Positions 27,827-34,619 of a DNA stretch of 64,000 nucleotides are shown one piece after another (the first letter of the stretch is position 1; every line of letters begins with the position of its first letter). Origin of the DNA: Emcibacteraceae bacterium (lineage in GTDB: Bacteria > Pseudomonadota > Alphaproteobacteria > Sphingomonadales > Emcibacteraceae); assembly GCA_021774795.1 (NCBI GenBank), contig JAJFIR010000036.1, positions 62,001 to 126,000 on the forward strand. The letters run 5' to 3'. The notes under the pieces were generated by a model. That model was not told where the DNA came from. It made no database searches and worked only from the letters and a program-made list of their open reading frames with translations. Position numbers and translations under genes: made by a program.

Positions 27827-29341
27827 TTGGAAGCCACAGATTATGGGTTTTTGTCAATTGTACCTATTATAATCACCCTGGGTATAGCGGTGTGGACACA
27901 AAATGTGATCATCGGTTTATTCACCGGGGTGTTCGCAGGGGTCATTCTGCTTAATGGCTTTAACCCCATAATGACATTGAGCTTGTTGGTTTCAGATTAT
28001 TTTGTCCCGCAAATGCTCTCGCCCGGAAATTCGGGAATTCTCGTGTTGATGTGTTTTATCGGCGGCTTCGTTGCGTTGGTGGAACGGTCAGGGGGTGCCG
28101 TAGCGTTTGCAACCAAAATGACGAATATAATCACCAGTCGTTTCAAAGCCCAGATTGCGGCATGGATGACTGGAATAATGATTTTCTTTTCTGATCTGGG
28201 AACACCGCTGATTGTCGGGCCAATATACAGACCGATTACGGACACGCTTAAAATTTCTCGGGTGAAGCTTGCATGGATCGTCGATACGACCGCTTCGCCT
28301 GTGGCGGTGCTGGTTCCCTTTATTGGCTGGGGTGTGTATTCGATGGGCCTTATTGAAGCACAGTATCTTGAAATTGGGAGAACTGAATCCGCCTTTGACG
28401 CCTATGTCAGCGCAATTCCATTTCAATTCTATTCCATATTCGCCATTCTAATGGTTCCGCTTGTTGCATTCTCCGGTTATGAATTTGGCCCCATGGCGCG
28501 CGCTGAGCAAAAAGCGCAAGCGGACGAAGCGTTAAAAGACGATAGTGGCCTTGAGGTTTCGGATACCGTATCCCATCCAAATGCCAAGGCCATATTTGTT
28601 TGGTTGCCGCTGCTTGTCATGGTGGGTGTTTTATTTTATCTGCTTGTCCCTCTTGGATTTCCTCTCAATTCAGTGCCGTCACTTGCGTTTAGAGGAGCCC
28701 TCTCAAGCGCGTATTTCTTTTCTGCTATGACGTTGATTTTATTGATGATGAAGTACGGCGTTAAAAACTTTAAAGAAAGCATGACCATTTATTTCGCCGG
28801 TGTAAGCAGGATGACCAGTGTTTTGATTATTTTGGTATTGGCATGGTCTTTAAGTACCATCGGCCAAAACCTTGGAACACCGCAATATATTATTTCATTA
28901 GCTGAAGGAAACTTTGCGCCATTTCTGGTTCCGGTCACGGCGTTTCTATTTGGTGCCGTGATGTCTTTTGCAACCGGATCATCTTGGGGGACCTACGCCA
29001 TTATGATGCCATTGATTATTGCGGTGGCCCATGCGCTCGGAGCACCAATGCATGTCTCAATCGGCGCGGTATTATCCGGGGGGATGTTTGGGGATCATTG
29101 CTCACCCATTTCCGATACGACCATCCTGTCCGCATCTGGCGCAGGATGCAGTCAATTTGATCATGTGCGCACACAAATACCATATGAACTATTTAATGGA
29201 TCAATTTGTGTTATGTCTTATATTCTAGCAGGATTAACGCAAAGCAATTTAGTATTTATTCCGGGCATGGTGCTATTGGCCATTGGTCTTTATATGCTTA
29301 ATAAAATGGCAGGCATTAAAATTCATAACTATCAAACCTGA
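27827..29341 (+). CDS. Na+/H+ antiporter NhaC family transporter (second copy), TTG start
   Basis: Inner membrane protein of about 504 residues with 11-12 predicted hydrophobic segments. The conserved C-terminal block F-A-T-G-S-S-W-G-T, then G-G-M-F-G-D-H-C-S-P-I-S-D-T-T, matches the first copy closely. The start is TTG at 27827, fixed by a strong GAGGGAGA seven nt upstream; no in-frame ATG is suitably placed. It is divergent from the D-aminoacylase operon across a 143-nt AT-rich spacer, and its stop directly abuts that of the convergent desaturase gene. Ion or solute specificity cannot be read from sequence; the pairing with secreted peptide and amide hydrolases suggests uptake of their products. 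Confidence 0.9.
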   Translation: MEATDYGFLSIVPIIITLGIAVWTQNVIIGLFTGVFAGVILLNGFNPIMTLSLLVSDYFVPQMLSPGNSGILVLMCFIGGFVALVERSGGAVAFATKMTNIITSRFKAQIAAWMTGIMIFFSDLGTPLIVGPIYRPITDTLKISRVKLAWIVDTTASPVAVLVPFIGWGVYSMGLIEAQYLEIGRTESAFDAYVSAIPFQFYSIFAILMVPLVAFSGYEFGPMARAEQKAQADEALKDDSGLEVSDTVSHPNAKAIFVWLPLLVMVGVLFYLLVPLGFPLNSVPSLAFRGALSSAYFFSAMTLILLMMKYGVKNFKESMTIYFAGVSRMTSVLIILVLAWSLSTIGQNLGTPQYIISLAEGNFAPFLVPVTAFLFGAVMSFATGSSWGTYAIMMPLIIAVAHALGAPMHVSIGAVLSGGMFGDHCSPISDTTILSASGAGCSQFDHVRTQIPYELFNGSICVMSYILAGLTQSNLVFIPGMVLLAIGLYMLNKMAGIKIHNYQT

Positions 29342-30385
29342 TTATTTTAGTTGGCTTAGACGAGAATCTTCCCAGAGTGTCGATAAAGCATGCCATAAAT
29401 TTCGTCTCGTAGCACTAAGATATAACGCGTTAGTAGAAAGGTCTCTGACAAGCAAATCATGCGCCGCACCAAGGGAATGATAGGGCATTTGAGGAAATAA
29501 ATGATGTGTCGCGTGGTATCTTAGCCCAACGGGGGCCCAAAAAGGCGAGAGAATCCCACCAGTAACATCAACGCTGTCGAGAAACTGGTCCGGGACTGAC
29601 ATTTTGACGTCACCGGGGTTTCTATAAGCATGGGCACCTAACGTGCGCAGGCTATTCATCGTAAATATAAGAAGTGTCACCAGATACCAAACGATGAACA
29701 CTTTAATTGGTATAATGCTAAAATAAATGAGAGCGGCTCCGGTCCATGCGTAAATTGTTGCGCAGATTTCTTGTAACCGCCAATGCTCACCGTCAAGCTT
29801 TGTCGGTCTCGGGCGACGATAACTTAAATCAATGGTCAATGATGATGCCCGTTCCCAAGCATAATGAGTAAGTTTCTTATTGAACCATGATAGCGGTGTC
29901 AGGATCAGAAAACGCGCGAGGAATAAAAAGGGCAATATGAGCGATAAAAAGACATAGGCAATTATTTTCCAACCTTCTTCTGCGCCGAAAGGAAGATATT
30001 CACCGTCTTCATTTGTGCCGTAGGTATCGCGCCTGTGGTGATCACTATGAACGCCGTGATAAGTAAACGAGGGGATGAGAAGAGGAAATCCACCGATGAT
30101 GTTCCAAAAGGCTATGAATAACTTAAACGTACCCTTTTTAAGATGAACAAGTTCGTGAATAAAAATAGCTACACGGTATAGCGAAAAAGCACTAACAATA
30201 AATGCCATTATATTTACGGTCGAGAAGGCAGGGGTTACTACTACCAGGTAAAACCCTCCCCACCCAAGTACGACGTTTAGGATAAGATCGGCCCAATAAA
30301 TATATGGTTTTGGCTTCATCAGGTGGGCAACCAGACCGCGTGCCTCGGCGAGCGGGAAGTCTTCGCTATTCTCTGGTGCGGGCAT
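29342..30385 (-). CDS. Fatty acid desaturase family membrane protein
   Basis: Oxygen-dependent di-iron membrane desaturase, about 347 residues from the ATG at 30385, which has GGAG nine nt upstream; an ATG 33 nt earlier lacks one. The three histidine boxes are present: H-E-L-V-H near residue 78, H-S-D-H-H near 112, and H-A-T-H-H-L-F-P-Q-M-P-Y-H near 292. Hydrophobic pairs near residues 35-75 and 165-260 form the membrane anchors. It introduces double bonds into acyl chains; regiospecificity is unknown. Its upstream region holds a perfect FNR-type box shared with the divergent carbonic anhydrase gene, so expression may respond to oxygen, which is also its substrate. Confidence 0.92.
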   Translation of the reverse strand: MPAPENSEDFPLAEARGLVAHLMKPKPYIYWADLILNVVLGWGGFYLVVVTPAFSTVNIMAFIVSAFSLYRVAIFIHELVHLKKGTFKLFIAFWNIIGGFPLLIPSFTYHGVHSDHHRRDTYGTNEDGEYLPFGAEEGWKIIAYVFLSLILPFLFLARFLILTPLSWFNKKLTHYAWERASSLTIDLSYRRPRPTKLDGEHWRLQEICATIYAWTGAALIYFSIIPIKVFIVWYLVTLLIFTMNSLRTLGAHAYRNPGDVKMSVPDQFLDSVDVTGGILSPFWAPVGLRYHATHHLFPQMPYHSLGAAHDLLVRDLSTNALYLSATRRNLWHALSTLWEDSRLSQLK

Positions 30386-30454
30386 ATACTCTTTCTCCAA
30401 CTCAAGCAAAAAAATCACAGGAAGTGATCTATAACATACTCTCTAAGTTTGTTT

Positions 30455-30468
30455 TTGATACAAATCAA
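30455..30468. promoter_or_regulatory. Perfect FNR-type box between desaturase and carbonic anhydrase genes
   Basis: TTGAT-ACAA-ATCAA matches all ten half-site positions of the FNR/DNR consensus. A -10-like TAAGAT at 30492-30497 would put the carbonic anhydrase transcript start near 30503, with the box centred at about -41.5, the classic activator position. A TATAGA on the other strand (30433-30428) would give a similar geometry for the desaturase. The site is seen directly; the regulation is inferred. Confidence 0.75.
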
Positions 30469-30538
30469 TATTCAATTGCAGAAATTTGATTTAAGATAAC
30501 CTGAAACATTGAAGCAATAATAACAAAAGACAGAAAAT

Positions 30539-31189
30539 ATGGATGTATATGAGCGATTAATTTCAGGGTACCGGGAGTTTAAAGCCAACTATTTGGGAGA
30601 AGAAAATAGGGAATGGTTAAAAGTAGCGGGCGTTCGGCAAGACCCCAAAGTTATGATGGTCGCCTGTAGCGATAGTCGCGTTCATCCGGCCATACTAACG
30701 CGAAGTGCCCTTGGGGAACTTTTTATGATCCGAAATGTGGCTAATGTCGTCCCGCCTTTTGAAAAAGATCATGGTGAGGGTACATACCATGGCACCAGTG
30801 CCGCCATTGAGTTTGCGGTAAACCACCTTCACGTTGAACATATTATTGTCATGGGGCACAGCGGATGTGGAGGCATTCAATCACTCATGGACCAATCAAC
30901 TGTTGACGACGCACAGGAATTTAGCTTCATTCGGCCTTGGATGAAAATTGTCGAGCAGGCCAGCGAGTTTACGGAACATGAAAAAGTAACCATGAGCCAG
31001 CAATCACGCACATGTGTCTGCGAAAAGCGGGCCATTCTGATATCGCTCAATAATCTTGTTAGTTTCCCTTGGGTGCGGGATAGTATCAAAGAGGGAAAAC
31101 TCAAACTTCATGCATGGTACTTCGATATTAAGAGTGGAAATTTAAGCGAATATAATTTGACTAAAGAGGAGTTCGAAGAAGTAACATAA
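30539..31189 (+). CDS. Beta-class carbonic anhydrase
   Basis: Zinc enzyme interconverting CO2 and bicarbonate, 216 residues. The zinc ligands and catalytic dyad are visible: Cys43, Asp45 and Arg47 in C-S-D-S-R, and His107 and Cys110 in G-H-S-G-C-G-G. The remaining sequence (I-R-N-V-A-N, G-T-S-A-A-I-E-F-A-V) is standard. There is no signal peptide, so it is cytoplasmic. A perfect FNR-type box lies about 78 nt upstream of the ATG. It is next to the nitrate reductase operon and convergent with its last gene. Anaerobic induction is plausible from the box and is not usual for this family. Confidence 0.95.
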   Translation: MDVYERLISGYREFKANYLGEENREWLKVAGVRQDPKVMMVACSDSRVHPAILTRSALGELFMIRNVANVVPPFEKDHGEGTYHGTSAAIEFAVNHLHVEHIIVMGHSGCGGIQSLMDQSTVDDAQEFSFIRPWMKIVEQASEFTEHEKVTMSQQSRTCVCEKRAILISLNNLVSFPWVRDSIKEGKLKLHAWYFDIKSGNLSEYNLTKEEFEEVT

Positions 31190-31213
31190 AAATATGCATG
31201 ATATTTCTTCGAA
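31172..31213. terminator. Inverted repeat across the carbonic anhydrase / nar-operon convergent junction
   Basis: The arms TTCGAAGAA (31172-31180) and TTCTTCGAA (31205-31213) are perfectly complementary over nine bp around a 24-nt loop. It starts inside the carbonic anhydrase 3' end and covers most of the 35-nt gap to the last nar-operon gene. It could act as a bidirectional terminator, but neither strand has a strong T-run. Confidence 0.45.
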
Positions 31214-31224
31214 TATAGGACCGG

Positions 31225-31671
31225 TTATACCAGTCCAACGATATTCGCTTTATCCATCAGATCATCAATATAGGCGTTAAGCGCAGACATATGGCCTTTG
31301 TCTTCAAGATATACCTTTATGTGATTACGCACTAAATTGAATGGTAGTGTTTCGCCGGTTCTTTTATCGGCAAATCGGTCCAGATGCTGCTCATAATATC
31401 TTTTGCAAGTGGCGTCATCTGCTGTCGGAACACTAATCACGTCTTCTATTAATTGTTCGATTACGCTTTCTTCGCGGGCTTTATCAAGCATTGTAAGCTT
31501 ACCATATGTTACCAGATCTTTTTGGCAGGCGGCTTCCAATAGTAAACGACGAATAATCAATGCTCTGGAAGCCTGTTTGCGTGCTTCGTCGACAGACGGT
31601 GCAGGATGGTGGCGCATTTCGTTATGCACCTCATCATCCGATATTTCGAGCTTGTTAACAAATACGGGCAT
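31225..31671 (-). CDS. Nitrate-reductase-linked parvulin-like protein lacking the PPIase core
   Basis: A 148-residue protein in the position where many nar operons have a PpiC-type peptidylprolyl isomerase. The N-terminal SurA/PpiC-like helical part (V-N-K-L-E-I, H-P-A-P-S, A-L-I-I-R-R-L-L-L-E) runs to Y-Y-E-Q-H-L-D-R-F at residues 92-100. It then passes almost directly to L-P-F-N-L-V-R-N-H-I at 109-118 and A-Y-I-D-D-L, elements normally found after the parvulin domain. The roughly 90-residue catalytic domain is therefore missing. The ATG at 31671 follows the narI stop by one nt and has GGAGGAG inside narI. A chaperone or assembly role for the nitrate reductase is inferred. Confidence 0.75.
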   Translation of the reverse strand: MPVFVNKLEISDDEVHNEMRHHPAPSVDEARKQASRALIIRRLLLEAACQKDLVTYGKLTMLDKAREESVIEQLIEDVISVPTADDATCKRYYEQHLDRFADKRTGETLPFNLVRNHIKVYLEDKGHMSALNAYIDDLMDKANIVGLV

Positions 31672-31672
31672 C

Positions 31673-32386
31673 TTATGCTCCTCCTCTGCGGCGAACAATC
31701 TGGTATCCTGTCCGGAAAAGATACTTAACCGGTGCACTTAACATATGCACGAGCCGCGTAAACGGGAAAACAAGAAAGATCGTTAACCCAAGCACGAGAT
31801 GAGCTTTAAAGACCCAGGCTTCATTGATAATGAAATCCGCTGCGCCGCTTCTGAATGTCACAATATGTTGCGCCCAGTTAGCAAGCGCAACCATAGAAGT
31901 CCCGTCCATATGTTGGGCGGAATAGGGTATCGTGATTAATCCGAGGATCAATTGAACATACAGTATAACAAGCAAAGCAATATCGGAAAAGCGGCTGGTT
32001 GCGCGGATTCGTTTATCAAATAGGCGCCTGTAAAGAAGCATCGTAAGGCCAATGAAGCATAATGAGCCAAAGATACCGCCCGCGACCATCGCCAATAGCT
32101 GTTTCGTGCCAGCGGTCATAATCAGATGGTAAATCGGTTCCGGCGTTAACAGCCCGACAAGATGGCCAAAGAACAGCAATATAATGCCAATGTGAAAAAG
32201 GTTGCTGCCAACCCGCATTCCTTTAGATCGCAAAAGCTGACTTGAATCCGCTTTCCACGTATATTGGTCCCGGTCGTAGCGCATTATTGTCACACCGACC
32301 ATAATCATCACGGCAAGATAAGGATATATACCAAAGAAAAATTGGTGAACATATGATGTAAAAAGGTGTGTCATTTCAGGGGTCAT
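31673..32386 (-). CDS. narI: Respiratory nitrate reductase gamma subunit (cytochrome b)
   Basis: Membrane anchor of the NarGHI complex, 237 residues. It carries two b haems and oxidises quinol at the periplasmic side. Five hydrophobic segments are visible, with haem-ligand histidines in F-H-I-G (near 65), G-H-L-V-G (near 75), and in the fourth and fifth helices (K-A-H-L-V-L-G and R-L-V-H-M-L). The start overlaps the narJ stop as ATGA, indicating translational coupling. It is followed directly by the parvulin-like gene. Length and sequence are normal for the family. Confidence 0.96.
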   Translation of the reverse strand: MTPEMTHLFTSYVHQFFFGIYPYLAVMIMVGVTIMRYDRDQYTWKADSSQLLRSKGMRVGSNLFHIGIILLFFGHLVGLLTPEPIYHLIMTAGTKQLLAMVAGGIFGSLCFIGLTMLLYRRLFDKRIRATSRFSDIALLVILYVQLILGLITIPYSAQHMDGTSMVALANWAQHIVTFRSGAADFIINEAWVFKAHLVLGLTIFLVFPFTRLVHMLSAPVKYLFRTGYQIVRRRGGA

Positions 32387-33069
32387 TGGTTTACTCCTCT
32401 TGAAATTTGTACAGTATTTTTATCAGGATAAGTCGTCATATCGCAGCTGGTGCAATCAGAAGAATTATCAAATGCTTCTGCTTCCACCCATTCTTCATCC
32501 AGTTCATCCAGAGTTTGGATTTTAATCTTTTCTGCTTTTGCCTCTTCAATAACCGCGTCGCTGGGTTTAACTTTTGCCAGTGCTTCCATTGCTTCAAATA
32601 ATGTATGGTAAAGGCTATCCCTTTTTTTCAGTCTAACGCCGATAGTGGCTATGACATTAATAGGATCACCGATAAAATCGATCGCCTCCTCGATCGGGCA
32701 GACGGACAGATATTCAAGAAACAGCGGCAGATAATCCGGCAGTTCACCTTCAGTCATATAAAAGCCCTTCTCGGCATAGCTTTCTATTAAATTAACCATC
32801 GCCTGACCGCGGTCGCGGCTTTCACCGTGAATATGTTCAAACATATGAAGGCAGTGCTCTCTACCCCTGTCAAAGAGCTCAACATAATTCTCCTGTAGTT
32901 CATATAGGTCTGTGATTTTAAGATGTTCAATGAAGGAAAAGACTTTTTTTAGAGCATGTTTTTTTAATAACGCCTCTGATTTTAATACCGCTTCCAGCTC
33001 ACCTAAATTATCGATTAACGGCTGCTTTGGATAGGAAAGTAAAAGGCCTAATATTTTAAAGCTTCTCAT
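32383..33069 (-). CDS. narJ: Nitrate reductase molybdenum cofactor assembly chaperone NarJ
   Basis: Cytoplasmic TorD-family chaperone, 228 residues, that binds the NarG N-terminus and allows cofactor insertion before membrane attachment. Helical segments such as L-G-L-L-L-S-Y-P near residue 6 and H-M-F-E-H-I-H-G-E-S-R-D-R-G near residue 75 are diagnostic. L-P-D-Y-L-P-L-F-L-E-Y-L follows near residue 107. The C-terminal tail holds two cysteines in S-D-C-T-S-C. It overlaps both neighbours by four nt (ATGA with narH and with narI), so the narHJI block is tightly coupled. Confidence 0.95.
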   Translation of the reverse strand: MRSFKILGLLLSYPKQPLIDNLGELEAVLKSEALLKKHALKKVFSFIEHLKITDLYELQENYVELFDRGREHCLHMFEHIHGESRDRGQAMVNLIESYAEKGFYMTEGELPDYLPLFLEYLSVCPIEEAIDFIGDPINVIATIGVRLKKRDSLYHTLFEAMEALAKVKPSDAVIEEAKAEKIKIQTLDELDEEWVEAEAFDNSSDCTSCDMTTYPDKNTVQISRGVNQ

Positions 33070-34619
33070 GATGAACTCCCTATTTTTCCACTCATTGTGT
33101 TTTTATGGGTTGAAGCACCGAATAAATTGCTGCGACTTTGGCCGCCGGAACAACCATTTCCGAAGCTAAAGCCACAAGAAGATCTTGTTTCAAAAGCTAT
33201 CTCGTTATCAAACGGTGTTTCACCAGCATACTCACGGTGATTAGTAGGAATGACAAAACGGTCTTCATAATTAGCAAGCGCCATAATACGGTACATATCG
33301 TCAAGTGTTTCTTTATCAAGATCAACCGCGTCAAGAGTGGCTTGGTTATTGCTACCTTCCACTGTGACTTCGCGCATATATTCACGCATTGCCATCATAC
33401 GCTGCAAGGCAAATTCTACGGGTTTTTCCTTGCCTGCGGTTAGCATATTCGCCAAATATTTTACTGGTATCCTGAGATCCCCCGTATTTGGAATGACTCC
33501 ACTTCGTGATAGTTTGCCGTCCTCCATCGCACTTTGCACCGGGGAAAGGGGGGGAATATACCAGACCATCGGAAGTGTCCGGTATTCGGGATGAAGCGGG
33601 AACGCCACTTTCCAATCCATTGCCATTTTATAAACAGGACTATCTTGCGCTGCTTCCATCCAGCTATCGGGAACGCCATCTTTTTTGGCTTGTCTTATCA
33701 CGTCAGGATCATTCGGATCCAAGAATACATCCAGTTGAGCTTGATATAAATCTTTATCGTCCTCAACTGATGCGGCGGCTTCTATTCTGTCTGCATCATA
33801 AAGAAGTACGCCAAGATACCTTATGCGACCCACACATGTTTCTGAGCACACCGTCGGCTCACCCGCTTCAAGACGGGGATAACAAAGTGTGCATTTTTCA
33901 GATTTGCCGCTGCTCCAATTGAAATAAACTTTCTTATACGGGCAGCCACTAACGCACATACGCCAACCACGGCACTTATCCTGATCAATAAGGACAACAC
34001 CATCTTCTTCGCGCTTGTATATAGCACCGCTCGGGCAGGACGCAACACATGTCGGGTTTAAGCAATGTTCGCAAAGTCGCGGTAAATACATCATAAATGT
34101 ATTATCAAATTCGCCGTATATTTCTTTTTCGATGTCCTTAAAATTGTAATCTTTTGACCGTTTTGAAAATTCGCCACCAAGAATTTCTTCCCAGTTGGGA
34201 CCCCATTCGGCTTTTTCCATTTTCTCGCCTGTAATCGCTGAATGCATGCGCGCTGTCGGAACTGTTTTGACTTCTGGTGATTTTTGTAGCCTCTCATATT
34301 CAAAAGTAAACGGTTCGTAATAATCGTCTATTTCCGGCAAATCCGGATTTGCAAATATTTTTGAAAGAATTCGAAACTTGCCGCCAAGTTTCGGCTTTAT
34401 TTTACCATCACCTAATCGAACCCAACCGCCATTCCATTTGTTTTGATCTTCCCAATCACGGGGATATCCTATACCCGGTTTTGTTTCTACATTATTGAAC
34501 CATGCGTATTCTACACCTTCTCGGGAAGTCCATACATTTTTACAAGTTACCGAACATGTATGGCAGCCAATACATTTATCAAGATTAAGAACCATACCAA
34601 TTTGTGCACGTATCTTCAT
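33066..34619 (-). CDS. narH: Respiratory nitrate reductase beta subunit (iron-sulfur)
   Basis: Electron-transfer subunit, 517 residues, carrying three [4Fe-4S] and one [3Fe-4S] cluster between NarI and NarG. The first cysteine group, C-I-G-C-H-T-C-S-V-T-C, starts near residue 16. The second is C-E-H-C-L-N-P-T-C near residue 183. The third reads C-R-G-W-R-M-C, with tryptophan replacing one cysteine, the known cause of the 3Fe cluster in NarH. C-T-L-C and C-S-E-T-C supply the rest. The C-terminus ends in a glycine- and serine-rich stretch. Its ATG overlaps the narG stop as TAATG. Confidence 0.97.
   Translation of the reverse strand: MKIRAQIGMVLNLDKCIGCHTCSVTCKNVWTSREGVEYAWFNNVETKPGIGYPRDWEDQNKWNGGWVRLGDGKIKPKLGGKFRILSKIFANPDLPEIDDYYEPFTFEYERLQKSPEVKTVPTARMHSAITGEKMEKAEWGPNWEEILGGEFSKRSKDYNFKDIEKEIYGEFDNTFMMYLPRLCEHCLNPTCVASCPSGAIYKREEDGVVLIDQDKCRGWRMCVSGCPYKKVYFNWSSGKSEKCTLCYPRLEAGEPTVCSETCVGRIRYLGVLLYDADRIEAAASVEDDKDLYQAQLDVFLDPNDPDVIRQAKKDGVPDSWMEAAQDSPVYKMAMDWKVAFPLHPEYRTLPMVWYIPPLSPVQSAMEDGKLSRSGVIPNTGDLRIPVKYLANMLTAGKEKPVEFALQRMMAMREYMREVTVEGSNNQATLDAVDLDKETLDDMYRIMALANYEDRFVIPTNHREYAGETPFDNEIAFETRSSCGFSFGNGCSGGQSRSNLFGASTHKNTMSGKIGSSS

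Noticed and set aside
17880-29341. The catabolic block as a mobile genomic island
   Set aside because: No integrase, transposase, tRNA border or direct repeats seen, and base composition looks like the flanking genes.
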